Counted from the stretch's first letter, positions 1-8,640 are shown. The stretch is 38,045 nucleotides of DNA from Actinomycetota bacterium (GCA_010023045.1 RGJX01000008.1:1-38045); one strand, 5' to 3'. Translations and numbers: made by a program. Notes: generated by a model from the sequence alone, not told the origin.

Positions 1-342
1 GAAGGTTTTGCGGGAGGCGAGCTAAAACATGGACCAATCGCGCTAATCGAAGAAGGAACCCCAGTCATTGCAATTCTTCCGCCAGCAAAGAGTGAGATTG
101 CTGAGAAGATGCGGAGCAATATCCAAGAAGTAAGAGCTCGTGGCGCGCGCGTGATTGCAATCGCCGACCAGAGTCATTCCCTAGATCTCCCAGAATTGAT
201 TCGCATTCCGGAATCAGAAGAGATTCTCCAACCAATTCTCTCTATAGTTCCACTCCAAGTCTTCGCCTATGAAATGGCGGTGGCCCGCGGAAATGATGTT
301 GACCAACCTAGGAATTTAGCGAAGTCGGTGACAGTCGAGTGA
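1..342 (+). CDS. glmS: Glutamine-fructose-6-phosphate aminotransferase, C-terminal end (partial)
   Basis: This is the last 113 codons of a protein that starts before the window. GlmS makes glucosamine-6-phosphate from fructose-6-phosphate and glutamine, the first step toward UDP-GlcNAc for peptidoglycan. The visible part is the end of the second sugar-isomerase (SIS) domain: the opening residues [16 protein letters not shown] match the conserved substrate-site stretch of the family, and the ending [15 protein letters not shown] is the nearly invariant GlmS C-terminus. The reading frame is open from base 1 to the TGA at 340-342. The stop overlaps the GTG start of the next gene, so the two are probably translationally coupled. 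Confidence 0.95.
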   Translation, partial: EGFAGGELKHGPIALIEEGTPVIAILPPAKSEIAEKMRSNIQEVRARGARVIAIADQSHSLDLPELIRIPESEEILQPILSIVPLQVFAYEMAVARGNDVDQPRNLAKSVTVE

Positions 343-1034
343 TTGCAAAGTTTGATGACGTTGTAGATCAACGTCTTGAAGTGCGGCGCCATGAAATGGC
401 CGTTGCGCTCCGCTGGTCAGCCGGTTTGTTCATAGCATTTGTCTTGGTAACGCTTGATGTTATTTATGAGGGCTTATTGTGGCGAATTGATCAATTTGTC
501 GCCGATATCGAACGACCAACTCTCACCGGGTTTAATCAATTCCTAATCTTAAGACTTGATGATCTCGGGTTACGTTGGATAACTGCCACAATATTGATTC
601 TTGCTGCTGCGCTGATTGGTAGAAGATTTAATTCTTGGCGACCATTGAATTTATCTATCCTCTCTCTCATTTTCTTAAATCTCTTCGTCGGTGCGGCGAA
701 AATTGGATTCGGCCGCTGTAAAGCGCGCGAAGATTTCGAAGTCTGTATGTTCACAGATGGAATGGCCTATCCGAGTGGTCACACCGCAAACGCGTTAGTT
801 ACTTGGGGGCTACTTGCTTACATCATTTTCCGTTACACCCATCGCGAGCCTTTTGAAGGGCTCCGTCTCTACTGGGTAGTTGGTCTAATGACAGTAGGTG
901 TTTGTATCGCATCCTTGATAAGAAATACCCATTGGTTTACTGATTTATTGGGCGGAATGTTCCTAGGCGGCGCGATTCTTGTCTTGGTCGTCGCCATCGA
1001 CCGCTTTATTCCATCGGAAAAGCAACCCTCTTAA
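339..1034 (+). CDS. PAP2-superfamily integral membrane protein (putative lipid phosphatase)
   Basis: A 231-residue membrane protein with about six hydrophobic segments. It resembles type 2 phosphatidic acid phosphatases, which remove phosphate from lipid phosphates or undecaprenyl pyrophosphate at the membrane. PSGH (residues 145-148) is the second PAP2 motif, and H198-x3-D202 before a Gly-rich helix is the third. The third-motif Arg is displaced (R195 rather than six before the His) and the first motif is loose (K121 with K128/R130), so activity is likely but not certain. The GTG start at 339 overlaps the glmS stop (GTGA). Its place between glmS and alr suggests a cell-envelope role, but that is context only. 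Many actinobacteria have an nnr-type repair gene before alr; none is here. Confidence 0.75.
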   Translation: MIAKFDDVVDQRLEVRRHEMAVALRWSAGLFIAFVLVTLDVIYEGLLWRIDQFVADIERPTLTGFNQFLILRLDDLGLRWITATILILAAALIGRRFNSWRPLNLSILSLIFLNLFVGAAKIGFGRCKAREDFEVCMFTDGMAYPSGHTANALVTWGLLAYIIFRYTHREPFEGLRLYWVVGLMTVGVCIASLIRNTHWFTDLLGGMFLGGAILVLVVAIDRFIPSEKQPS

Positions 1035-1042
1035 CTCACGAT

Positions 1043-1048
1043 TAGGCT
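1043..1048 (+). promoter_or_regulatory. Leaderless-type -10 element for alr
   Basis: TAGGCT lies six bases before the alr ATG at 1055. TANNNT at this distance places the transcription start on the start codon. There is no Shine-Dalgarno sequence and no obvious -35 box. The same arrangement precedes several other genes in this window. Confidence 0.55.
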
Positions 1049-1054
1049 TCTTCC

Positions 1055-2176
1055 ATGGCTCGAGCTGAGGCGATCATCGATCTTGGCGCGCTTGATTACA
1101 ACATCAAGCGCTTGTTATCTAATACCAAGGCGGAAGGCCTCGCTGTTGTTAAGGCAGATGCTTATGGACATGGACTAGTTCCTGTTGCAGAGCGAGCGTT
1201 GAAAGCCGGAGCCAAATGGCTTGGAACTGCGCTACTTGAGGAAGCGATAGCCCTTAGAGATGCTGGAATATCTGCACCAATCATCGCCTGGCTCACTCCG
1301 ATTACCGATGATTTTGAGAGCGCCATTAGGAAGAAGATTGATCTTGCGATTCCATCACTAAAACATCTTGAGGCGGTTGTTAAAGCCGGTAAATCACTGG
1401 GAATCCCACCAAGAGTTCACCTTGAGGTTGATACTGGAATGTCTCGGGGCGGAGCGCTGCAGGATTGGAATTCACTTGTTACTAAAGCTGCGGAGTTATC
1501 AAATGACGGTGTTTTGGAAGTAGTTGGAATCTGGTCACACTTTGCCCGTGCTGATGAGCCCGACCACTCATTTAATGAAGAGCAACTAATTAATTTCCAA
1601 ACCCGAGTTTTAGAAGCAAAAAAAGTAGGAGTCAACCCAAAGTTACTTCACTTAAGTAATTCTGCGGCAACTCTTACGAATAGTTCCTCGCACTTCGATC
1701 TAGTGAGATTAGGAATTGCGATGTATGGATTATCTCCCGAAGTTAGCGCTATGGGCAGCTCGGAAACTTTAAATCTAAAGCCAGTTATGAAGTTACGGGC
1801 GAGATTACATTTAGTAAAAGAGGTCCCAGCGGGTTCTCAGGTTGGTTATGGTGGAACAGCAACTACAAAAACCGATACCAAATTAGCAGTTGTCGCTATG
1901 GGATATGCCGATGGCGTTCCACGAAATGCAAACTCAACAGCGGGCGTACTTGTGAGTAATAAGAAGGCGCCAATAATTGGCCGAGTTTCTATGGATCAAT
2001 TTGTTGTGGAAATTGGTAACGATTCGATAGCGAACGCGGGCGATTGGGCTTATCTGATTGGAAGTGAGGGGGGCGACGGCTACACTGCCGATGCTTGGGC
2101 TAAGGCTTGCGGAACAATCAATTATGAGATTGTGACGCGAATCGGTCCAAGAGTTCCAAGAGTTTTTATCAACTAA
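1055..2176 (+). CDS. alr: Alanine racemase
   Basis: A PLP enzyme of 373 residues, the normal family length, interconverting L- and D-alanine for peptidoglycan. The PLP lysine sits in VVKADAYGHG near residue 33. Also present are HLEVDTGMSRGG, the WSHFARAD stretch, the R-LG-AMYGLSP cofactor-site segment, the second catalytic Tyr in VGYGGTATT and the GRVSMDQ motif of the C-terminal beta domain. The start is set by the -10 element six bases upstream. In mycobacteria alr is followed directly by tsaE; here a transporter operon lies between them. The next gene begins 36 bases after the stop with no visible terminator, so read-through from alr is likely. Confidence 0.96.
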   Translation: MARAEAIIDLGALDYNIKRLLSNTKAEGLAVVKADAYGHGLVPVAERALKAGAKWLGTALLEEAIALRDAGISAPIIAWLTPITDDFESAIRKKIDLAIPSLKHLEAVVKAGKSLGIPPRVHLEVDTGMSRGGALQDWNSLVTKAAELSNDGVLEVVGIWSHFARADEPDHSFNEEQLINFQTRVLEAKKVGVNPKLLHLSNSAATLTNSSSHFDLVRLGIAMYGLSPEVSAMGSSETLNLKPVMKLRARLHLVKEVPAGSQVGYGGTATTKTDTKLAVVAMGYADGVPRNANSTAGVLVSNKKAPIIGRVSMDQFVVEIGNDSIANAGDWAYLIGSEGGDGYTADAWAKACGTINYEIVTRIGPRVPRVFIN

Positions 2177-2212
2177 GTACAAGAAGTTTCAAGACAGGGA
2201 GCGAATTCAACG

Positions 2213-2989
2213 ATGACTTCGACCGAACGGGTCCTCGCTATTCGCGACCTCTCCGTAAATTTCGGTGGGTTGAAGGCGCTCTCCAAGGTAAATATTGATC
2301 TCCATCAAGGTGAAGTCCTTGGTCTAATCGGGCCAAACGGAGCTGGTAAAACTACGGTCTTTAACGCTCTATCCGGTTTAGTTACTCCAGCGAGTGGATC
2401 ACTTGAACTCTATGGTCGAAAAGTTAAGTGGCCAAAGCCTTATCAGTTAGTAACTAACGGAATCGCACGAACCCTGCAGGGAGTCGGACTCTTCCCAGAT
2501 CTAACGGTTCTTGAAAATGTCATGATGGGTGCCCACCATCTTGCGAAGGCGGGATTAACTCAATCATTTCTTGGTCTAGTTGAGAAAGACGAAGGGCATC
2601 TTCGTGAACTTGCCCAAACTGCTCTGGAACGCGTTTATGTCGGAAGTTTGGCGGAGCGGCGAGCCGATACTCTCGCTTACCCAGATACAAAGCGCGTAGC
2701 TATTGCACGTGCGCTTGTCAGTCAACCAAAGATTCTTCTACTAGATGAGCCCGCAGGCGGTCTTGGACCACAAGACATTGAGTGGTTCAACGGATTAGTT
2801 AGAAATATCAAGAGCCATACTTCTGTGATTATTGTTGAGCACCATATGGATGTTGTTATGTCTATCTGCGATCGGATCTCTGTACTTAACTTTGGCGAGT
2901 TAATTGCCTCAGGCACAAAAGATGAAGTCAGAAATAATCCAGATGTTATTGCGGCTTATCTCGGTTCCCATAAGGCGGGTGCAAAGTGA
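2213..2989 (+). CDS. livG: Branched-chain amino acid-type ABC transporter ATPase (LivG-like)
   Basis: A 258-residue cytoplasmic ATPase of the LivG family that pairs with LivF to power uptake of hydrophobic amino acids or related molecules. Walker A is GPNGAGKTT at residues 40-48, Walker B is ILLLDEP, and the LivG-type GPNGAGKTTVFNALSG and EHHMDVVMSICDRI stretches are clear. The ABC signature is unusual: LAYPDTKRVAIARAL stands where LivG proteins normally have L-x-YG-x-Q-R, so the conserved Gly and Gln are missing. A weak Shine-Dalgarno sequence, AGGGAG (2196-2201), precedes the ATG by 11 bases. The gene overlaps livF by four bases. Confidence 0.9.
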   Translation: MTSTERVLAIRDLSVNFGGLKALSKVNIDLHQGEVLGLIGPNGAGKTTVFNALSGLVTPASGSLELYGRKVKWPKPYQLVTNGIARTLQGVGLFPDLTVLENVMMGAHHLAKAGLTQSFLGLVEKDEGHLRELAQTALERVYVGSLAERRADTLAYPDTKRVAIARALVSQPKILLLDEPAGGLGPQDIEWFNGLVRNIKSHTSVIIVEHHMDVVMSICDRISVLNFGELIASGTKDEVRNNPDVIAAYLGSHKAGAK

Positions 2990-3699
2990 GCTCGCTAGTA
3001 GTAAATAATTTAACTGTCAGCCATGGCGCTATAAGAGCGCTCACAAACGTTAGTTTCGAAGTTCAACAAGGTGAGTTAACTGCAGTCATTGGCGCAAATG
3101 GCGCTGGTAAAACCACCCTGCTTCGCACTCTCTCCGGGTTGAAAGATGCCGAGAGCGGGAGTGCTACATGGCGTGATCGAAACATCTTGGGCAAGCGCCC
3201 AGAGGATTTAGTTAGACGTGGAATCTCCCATGTTTCTGAAGGTAAATCAGTAATCCCAGAACTTACTGTTCGCGAAAATCTAGTCATTGGTGGATTGTGG
3301 CGTAGAGATAAGAGCGGTACCGAAAAAGCGATAAAGGAAGCGGTAGAACTTTTTCCTCGACTTGGCGAGCGTATGTCCCAGAGCGCAAATACTCTCTCCG
3401 GTGGCGAGCGACAGATGTTGGCGATTGGTCGAGCGCTTGTCTCTCGTCCAAAACTTCTACTACTTGATGAGCCATCACTTGGTCTAGCTCCACTAATTAT
3501 CGAACAGATCTTCTCGGCTATTAAGAATCTACAAACGAGTATGAACCTAACGGTTGTGCTTGTGGAACAGAACGCTACGAGTGCGCTCGAGATTGCCGAC
3601 ACCGGCGTCATATTGAACCTAGGCGAATTAGTCGCATCCGGAAATGCAAAGGATCTATTGGCCGATCCTGCGCTCAAGTCAGCCTATTTGGGGTACTAA
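2986..3699 (+). CDS. livF: Branched-chain amino acid-type ABC transporter ATPase (LivF-like)
   Basis: A 237-residue ATPase, the usual LivF length. It has a GANGAGKTT Walker A near residue 37, a complete LSGGERQML signature, the LLLDEPSLGLAP Walker B region typical of LivF, and the VEQNA switch stretch. The signature is intact here, unlike in its partner LivG, so one of the two composite ATP sites may be degenerate. The GTG start at 2986 overlaps the livG stop (GTGA). The stop shares a base with the start of the permease gene (TAATG), indicating tight coupling across the operon. Confidence 0.92.
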   Translation: MSSLVVNNLTVSHGAIRALTNVSFEVQQGELTAVIGANGAGKTTLLRTLSGLKDAESGSATWRDRNILGKRPEDLVRRGISHVSEGKSVIPELTVRENLVIGGLWRRDKSGTEKAIKEAVELFPRLGERMSQSANTLSGGERQMLAIGRALVSRPKLLLLDEPSLGLAPLIIEQIFSAIKNLQTSMNLTVVLVEQNATSALEIADTGVILNLGELVASGNAKDLLADPALKSAYLGY

Positions 3700-4595
3700 T
3701 GAGACAACTAATTGGAACGTTGCTTATCGGATTGACACTCGGATCGATCTATAGCTTGATGGCGCTTGCACTCGTCTTGGTCTGGCGCTCAACTCGAGTC
3801 GTCAACTTCGCTCAAGCTGGACAGGCGATTGTTACTACTTATATTGCATATGAGATTGTCACCCGTACTGGGGTCTTCTGGTTAGCAGTTCTCTTTGCGG
3901 TGGTCGCAGGTGCGCTGCTTGGTGCCGGCGTTGAATACTTCTTGATGCGCACCCTTTTCAGGCATGTCGACGAAGGTCCGGTTGCAGCATTAGCGCCCGT
4001 CATAGCTACTCTGGGATTACTTGGTGTGATTAAGAGTTTAGTTGGAATGATCTGGGGTAACGATTTCCGAAGTTTCTATCCACCGGTCTCAACCGATAAC
4101 TTCGTTCTATTTGGCGAAACAATTCCATTCTCGAGATTTAATATTTTGGTAATCCTCTCCACTACTGTCGTCATGATCATCTTCTCTTTCATATTCCAGC
4201 GCACTGATTTAGGCCTCTCCCTTAGAGCAGCAGCTTTCCAACCAGAAATCGCGCGACTAGCTGGAATTAGAGTGGGACCGATTCGAACAATAGGTTGGGT
4301 ATTTGCCGGCGTAGCTGGAGCTATCGCGGGAGTATTGATCACGCCAAACGATGTGCTCTCACCAGCTTCGCTAGATGTACTGCTTGTATTTGGCTTCGTA
4401 GCCGCTGTCATCGGTGGACTTGAGAGTCTCCCCGGTGCGGTCTTGGGCGGGGTCGTGCTCGGAATCGGAGTCTCATTTGTTTTGAATTATGTTGGTACGA
4501 CTCTGATATTCCCGACAGTCTTTGTCGTTCTCCTGCTTGCCCTGATCTTCAAACCTAATGGTCTGCTTGGATCAAAGAAGGTGCGCAGTGCATAA
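3699..4595 (+). CDS. livH: Branched-chain amino acid-type ABC transporter permease (LivH-like)
   Basis: A 298-residue integral membrane permease with about eight hydrophobic helices. Family hallmarks are the N-terminal GLTLGSIYSLMALALVLVWRSTRVVNFAQ stretch (given in part: G-S-IYSLMALALV then NFAQ), the AAAFQPEIARLAGI coupling region facing the ATPases, and the C-terminal GGLESLPGAVLGG and FKPNGLLG segments. It forms the channel with LivM. Its ATG overlaps the livF stop by one base, and its stop lies inside the start of livM. Confidence 0.93.
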   Translation: MRQLIGTLLIGLTLGSIYSLMALALVLVWRSTRVVNFAQAGQAIVTTYIAYEIVTRTGVFWLAVLFAVVAGALLGAGVEYFLMRTLFRHVDEGPVAALAPVIATLGLLGVIKSLVGMIWGNDFRSFYPPVSTDNFVLFGETIPFSRFNILVILSTTVVMIIFSFIFQRTDLGLSLRAAAFQPEIARLAGIRVGPIRTIGWVFAGVAGAIAGVLITPNDVLSPASLDVLLVFGFVAAVIGGLESLPGAVLGGVVLGIGVSFVLNYVGTTLIFPTVFVVLLLALIFKPNGLLGSKKVRSA

Positions 4596-5571
4596 ACTCT
4601 CCACTAAGAAAGCATTCATTGCTTACTTCGCATTTGGCTGGCTGCTCTTGATTGTTGCCGATCGTGTTGATGAACTACGTGTCTATCAAGGTGCAACGAT
4701 TGCTGTTACAACGCTTGCAATCGCATCAATTATTTTGCTTACTGGTTACTCCGGACAAGTTTCCCTCGGACAAGGTGCATTCCTTGCAGTCGGTGCTTAC
4801 GCTGCTGCTCTTTCACAGACATACTGGCAATCACCATTCTGGTTTACCTTACTGATAGCAATACTTGTCTCAGCTGCATTTGGCTTCATCCTCGCCTTTG
4901 CTGCTGGTCGAATGTCAGGGCCATATCTCGCTGGAACAACTCTTGCGCTCGCTGTAGGTCTTCCGACCCTAGCTAATCAATTCTCATTTTTAGGTGGCGA
5001 GACTGGACTCGTCTATGACGCTGGCTTACCACCAGAACGATTTGGCGAAGAGTTCACACTTTACAAATGGTTCTTCTGGATTGCCGCATTCGTTGTACTA
5101 ATCGCAATGTTCCTACTTCGGAACTTGCTGAATAGTCGTTTTGGAAGAACTTGGAAAGCCCTGAGGGCTAACTCGACCGCGGCCTCCCTATGTGGGGTCA
5201 ATGTCGCCCAATCGAAGATTACGGCCTTCACCATCAGCGCAGGTGTGGCCGGGTTAGCTGGAGCGCTCTTGGGGATGGTCAGCATCGTCGCCCCCAGCGC
5301 CTTCCCGCTTAGCCTCTCTTTCACCATAATTACAGGGGCGATTCTGGCTGGCGTAACCAGCCTCCTCGGTAGCATGCTAGGCGCTGTAATTCTCGTGGTG
5401 ATTCCCGAAATCGCCGATGTGATTGCACATCAGCTTGGCGATTCCGAGAAGATCACTACGAATTTGCCCGGCTTCATTGTGAGCGTGCTGTTGATCCTGA
5501 CGGTCCTCTTCTCGCCAAACGGCCCTGCCGAAGCGATGAGGAAACGGAAGGAGCAACACGCGAAGCACTAA
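4588..5571 (+). CDS. livM: Branched-chain amino acid-type ABC transporter permease (LivM-like)
   Basis: The second permease, about 328 residues with roughly nine hydrophobic segments. LivM markers are GYSGQVSLGQGAFLAVGAY near the N-terminus, the coupling stretch ALRANSTAASLCGVN and the ending LFSPNGPAEAMRKRK. An earlier ATG exists at 4558, but it would extend the protein 30 bases into livH with a polar, non-family N-terminus. I prefer the GTG at 4588, preceded by AAAGAAGG (4574-4581) at six bases, which gives an eight-base overlap with livH. The second half of the gene is richer in GC than the first. Confidence 0.9.
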   Translation: MHKLSTKKAFIAYFAFGWLLLIVADRVDELRVYQGATIAVTTLAIASIILLTGYSGQVSLGQGAFLAVGAYAAALSQTYWQSPFWFTLLIAILVSAAFGFILAFAAGRMSGPYLAGTTLALAVGLPTLANQFSFLGGETGLVYDAGLPPERFGEEFTLYKWFFWIAAFVVLIAMFLLRNLLNSRFGRTWKALRANSTAASLCGVNVAQSKITAFTISAGVAGLAGALLGMVSIVAPSAFPLSLSFTIITGAILAGVTSLLGSMLGAVILVVIPEIADVIAHQLGDSEKITTNLPGFIVSVLLILTVLFSPNGPAEAMRKRKEQHAKH

Positions 5572-5610
5572 AGCATGGCAAGCAAACAAACCCTCGATGG
5601 AAGGAAAGAA

Positions 5611-6912
5611 ATGATCAGCTTACGACGCAAGAAGAGCATTCTTGCTGCAGTAGCGGTTACTTCATTTGCACTCGTTGCAAGCGCAGTCCCGGCTAATGCA
5701 GAAGTCGGCGTCTCATCAACGGAGATAAAGCTTGGTACCACTGTACCGATGACCGGTATCGCGGCACCTGGCTATAGCAAGGTTGCCCCGGCGATGAAAG
5801 CCTATTTTGAATATATCAATGACAACGGTGGTGTTTACGGACGCAAGATCAATCTTGTTATCAAAGATGACCGTTACATCCCACAGGAAGCAATAAACAA
5901 GACAAACGAACTAATCCTCAAAGATAAGGTATTTGCTCTTGTTGGACAGCTCGGAACTGCGAATCACCTCGCTGTTACAAGCAAGGTTCGAATCGCCTCG
6001 AGAAACATCCCATCGCTATTCCTCAACACCGGTTATAGCGGTTTTGCTGATGTAAAGAAGTTCAAGACTTCTTTTATGCATTTCCCAACATATGTAGCAG
6101 AGGCAAAGATCCTCTCCTCATATATCAAAGAGAATTTCACCGGTAAGAAGACTTGCTTACTCGTTCAGAATGATGAATTCGGTGCAGATGCCGAAAAAGG
6201 CTTTGCTACTGCTGGCCTCACATTCGATGAGACAGTCAAGTACGTCTCCGGTACCCAGAGCGCTACTACCGCGCAAACTTGGATTACTCGCTTCGCCGGA
6301 GCAAAGTGCGAAGTTGTAGTTCTGTTTAGCGTTTCCTCTGCAACTGCTGCAGCTCTAGGTGTTGCATCTGCTGCTGGCTACAAGCCACAGTGGATTCTTG
6401 GATCCGTAGGTGCGGATTCAACGACCCTAAAGATCGCGCTAAATAACCCACAGGCTCAAGCGCTTCTAAATGGCGCTATTGGCGTTTCGTTTATGCCAGA
6501 TGCCTTGGATACAACAGATGAATATGTGAAGTTGTTCCGCGAGGTCAACACCAAGTACAGCCCTGGTGTTGATTTTGATACCAACGTACTAGTTGGAATG
6601 AATGCGGCAATGCTCACCGTCCAGGCGCTCCGCGCGGCTGGCCAGAACCCAACTCGTCGCTCACTAATTGCTGCAATGGAGAGCAAAGGCTCTACATTCG
6701 CGAGCGCTGCTTACGGAAACCTTGCCGTTAGCAGAACTTCACGCGCCGGCTTCACCGGATACTGGTTCGGCAAGTTCAACTTGGCCGGAGCTTTAATTCC
6801 GCTAGATGCAGGACGCACCGTCTACACAACTGATTCAGCAACTGGACCAGTAACTAAGGCCTCTGCAAAGCGCGCCGCACTTCCAGCGAAGGGAATACCT
6901 ACTAACTCATGA
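5611..6912 (+). CDS. Secreted substrate-binding protein of the LivGFHM transporter (periplasmic-binding-protein type I)
   Basis: The solute-binding component of the transporter, about 433 residues. An N-terminal signal peptide (positive stretch RRKK, hydrophobic core, A-x-A site at about residues 29-31) precedes the mature VSSTEIKLGTTVPMTG, the typical opening of leucine-binding-like proteins. INDNGGVYGRKI and GQLGTANHLA are further family stretches. There is no lipobox Cys after the core, so it is not an obvious lipoprotein. I chose the ATG at 5611 over the one at 5575 because GGAAGG lies directly upstream (5599-5604) and the signal peptide then starts correctly. The ligand cannot be read from the sequence; the family binds branched-chain amino acids, amides, urea and aromatic compounds. 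Confidence 0.88.
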   Translation: MISLRRKKSILAAVAVTSFALVASAVPANAEVGVSSTEIKLGTTVPMTGIAAPGYSKVAPAMKAYFEYINDNGGVYGRKINLVIKDDRYIPQEAINKTNELILKDKVFALVGQLGTANHLAVTSKVRIASRNIPSLFLNTGYSGFADVKKFKTSFMHFPTYVAEAKILSSYIKENFTGKKTCLLVQNDEFGADAEKGFATAGLTFDETVKYVSGTQSATTAQTWITRFAGAKCEVVVLFSVSSATAAALGVASAAGYKPQWILGSVGADSTTLKIALNNPQAQALLNGAIGVSFMPDALDTTDEYVKLFREVNTKYSPGVDFDTNVLVGMNAAMLTVQALRAAGQNPTRRSLIAAMESKGSTFASAAYGNLAVSRTSRAGFTGYWFGKFNLAGALIPLDAGRTVYTTDSATGPVTKASAKRAALPAKGIPTNS

Positions 6913-8537
6913 GAAACCTAATGTCACTCAAGAAACGTGTATTTGCGGTCGCTTCGGCGCTCGCAATCACCACAACAGCGTTAGTAGCTGTCCCAACAAC
7001 TGCTAGCGCCAATCCAGTTTGCACCAATAAAGTCATCTTTACTGAGTGCGTTGGTGCTACGACTGATGGAGCTGGGTATGTAATCCAGGTTCCAGCAAGA
7101 TTTAGCGGAACTCTCTTCCTCTTCTCACATGGTTACCGCTACCCAATCAATATCCCAGCATCTATCCCATTAGTTGGCGGATATACAGTGGTTAATACGC
7201 CACAGCCAGCTCCGGGCCAGAATGCTGCTCAGATAACTGAAGTTGCAACCCAGATGCTCACTAAGGGTTATGGAATTGCAGGCTCCGGCTTTGCGCGTCA
7301 GGGTTGGAATGCTGATTCAGGCGTAAAGACAAATATTGAACTTATCGGAATCATCAAGAAGCAATTCCCGACCGTGAAGAATGTAGTTGCTTGGGGTGAA
7401 TCTCTTGGTGCATTTATCACCCAAGCTCTCTCAGAGAACAACTCAAGCTTGATCAGCGCCGCTGGAAATCTCTGCCCAGCAGCTGGTTCGGTCGAAGCTT
7501 CTTTGAAGATGGCCGGCGATGCACTTTGGGGATTGAAGTCCTTCTTCGATCCAACGATTCAGGCCGGTAACTACAAGTCCGTTCTCGAGGTCTATACCGA
7601 TATTGGCAAGGTCCTTACCGTTCTTGGTTCGTTGCAAGCAGCTTTTGCAGCAAACCCAGTAACTCCAGCATGGCCTGCAACTTCCAAGGTGCCTGATGCA
7701 GTCAAGGCGATTCCATCGCGATCAGCACTTGTACTTGTGGCTGCTATGTCAGGTGTTCCAACCCAGAGCTCAAGCTATGACGGAGCAACTGGACCTGGAC
7801 CACAAGGAACTCTCATCGCTACTCAGTTTGCTGCCGGCTTGTCGCCAGCATTTGGCGCACTGGAGAACATGGGTGGCGCTGCGATCCTTGCAATCATGGC
7901 TACCTACGACATCGAGCAACAAGTCGGAGGAGCAGTCTTCGATAACACCGCTACAAACTATGCAACGCAGCTTGGAGATGGACTCTTTGAGTACAGCTCA
8001 GCGTTAAGCGGTTTGGATGCGGCACGAGGACTCCTCGGCTTCCTAGCTGCTTCACCAAGAGCCAAGGCAGATCCTGCTGCGGTTACAAAGATGCGCGCAC
8101 TTGTCTCACACAAGGGTGTCTTCAATGTTCCAACCGTGTCTCTTGCAGCTACTGCAGATAACGTGACCCCAGCTGGACATGCACAATGGCTAGCTGAGCG
8201 CGCAGCTGAGAAGTATCTTGCTTCAGCTTCAAATAAGAACTCGAAGCTAGCTGCAACGCCACGCTCAAACTTCATCGCTCTATGGCAGCGGACACCAGAT
8301 TCCTACACCAAGTTCAGTGCAACCGGTTCGCCGATTTCACAGAGCACAGTAAACGGAACGGGTCACTGCCGGACCACTACAGCGCAGTACATGGCAATCG
8401 CTGACATCTTGGCGAAGGCTGCTGTAGAAGGGAAGCTAGTTGCAGATGGCGCTTTCCGTAGCGCGATCCGCAAGGGAGGCGGTTTAACTTACGACCGCGG
8501 CTTCAGCGTTCCATTGATGAAGTTCTACCAGAACTAA
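6909..8537 (+). CDS. Secreted alpha/beta-hydrolase-fold protein co-translated with the binding protein
   Basis: A 542-residue protein with a Sec signal peptide (KKR, hydrophobic core, cleavage near ASA at residues 32-34). A serine-hydrolase triad can be proposed: Ser165 in GESLG, Asp417 in ATADNVTP and His486 in GTGHC. HG at 74-75 fits the oxyanion segment. The roughly 250 residues between Ser and Asp form a large cap-like insertion. No close named family comes to mind, so the substrate (ester, amide or peptide) is unknown. The ATG overlaps the binding-protein stop by four bases (ATGA), and a strong terminator follows, so this is the last gene of the transporter operon. I infer that it may release the molecule the transporter imports. 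Confidence 0.75.
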   Translation: MRNLMSLKKRVFAVASALAITTTALVAVPTTASANPVCTNKVIFTECVGATTDGAGYVIQVPARFSGTLFLFSHGYRYPINIPASIPLVGGYTVVNTPQPAPGQNAAQITEVATQMLTKGYGIAGSGFARQGWNADSGVKTNIELIGIIKKQFPTVKNVVAWGESLGAFITQALSENNSSLISAAGNLCPAAGSVEASLKMAGDALWGLKSFFDPTIQAGNYKSVLEVYTDIGKVLTVLGSLQAAFAANPVTPAWPATSKVPDAVKAIPSRSALVLVAAMSGVPTQSSSYDGATGPGPQGTLIATQFAAGLSPAFGALENMGGAAILAIMATYDIEQQVGGAVFDNTATNYATQLGDGLFEYSSALSGLDAARGLLGFLAASPRAKADPAAVTKMRALVSHKGVFNVPTVSLAATADNVTPAGHAQWLAERAAEKYLASASNKNSKLAATPRSNFIALWQRTPDSYTKFSATGSPISQSTVNGTGHCRTTTAQYMAIADILAKAAVEGKLVADGAFRSAIRKGGGLTYDRGFSVPLMKFYQN

Positions 8538-8576
8538 TTGGGGAACGAATCAAGAAATAAGTCGTAACTGATCAAA

Positions 8577-8611
8577 AGCAGGGCTCGGGAAACCGGGCCC
8601 TGCTTCATTTT
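8577..8611 (+). terminator. Rho-independent terminator of the transporter-hydrolase operon
   Basis: A 12-bp stem (8577-8588 with 8593-8604, one T-G wobble) closes a GAAA tetraloop and is followed by TCATTTT. It separates the transporter operon from tsaE. Confidence 0.9.
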
Positions 8612-8628
8612 CTCGATAGATTTTTAGA

Positions 8629-8634
8629 TAGCCT
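8629..8634 (+). promoter_or_regulatory. Leaderless-type -10 element for tsaE
   Basis: TAGCCT lies six bases before the tsaE ATG at 8641. An overlapping TAGATA (8625-8630) is an alternative. There is no Shine-Dalgarno sequence between the preceding terminator and the start, so a leaderless mRNA is the simplest reading. Confidence 0.55.
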
Positions 8635-8640
8635 TATCAA

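Noticed and set aside
3063-3677. 204-residue open frame on the minus strand
   Set aside because: It lies wholly antisense to livF, has a Ser/Arg-rich composition typical of shadow frames and no recognisable motif.
8614-8624. CGATAGATTTT shared with 35200-35210, both just after terminators
   Set aside because: An 11-base match between two AT-rich stretches is expected by chance many times in a 38-kb window.
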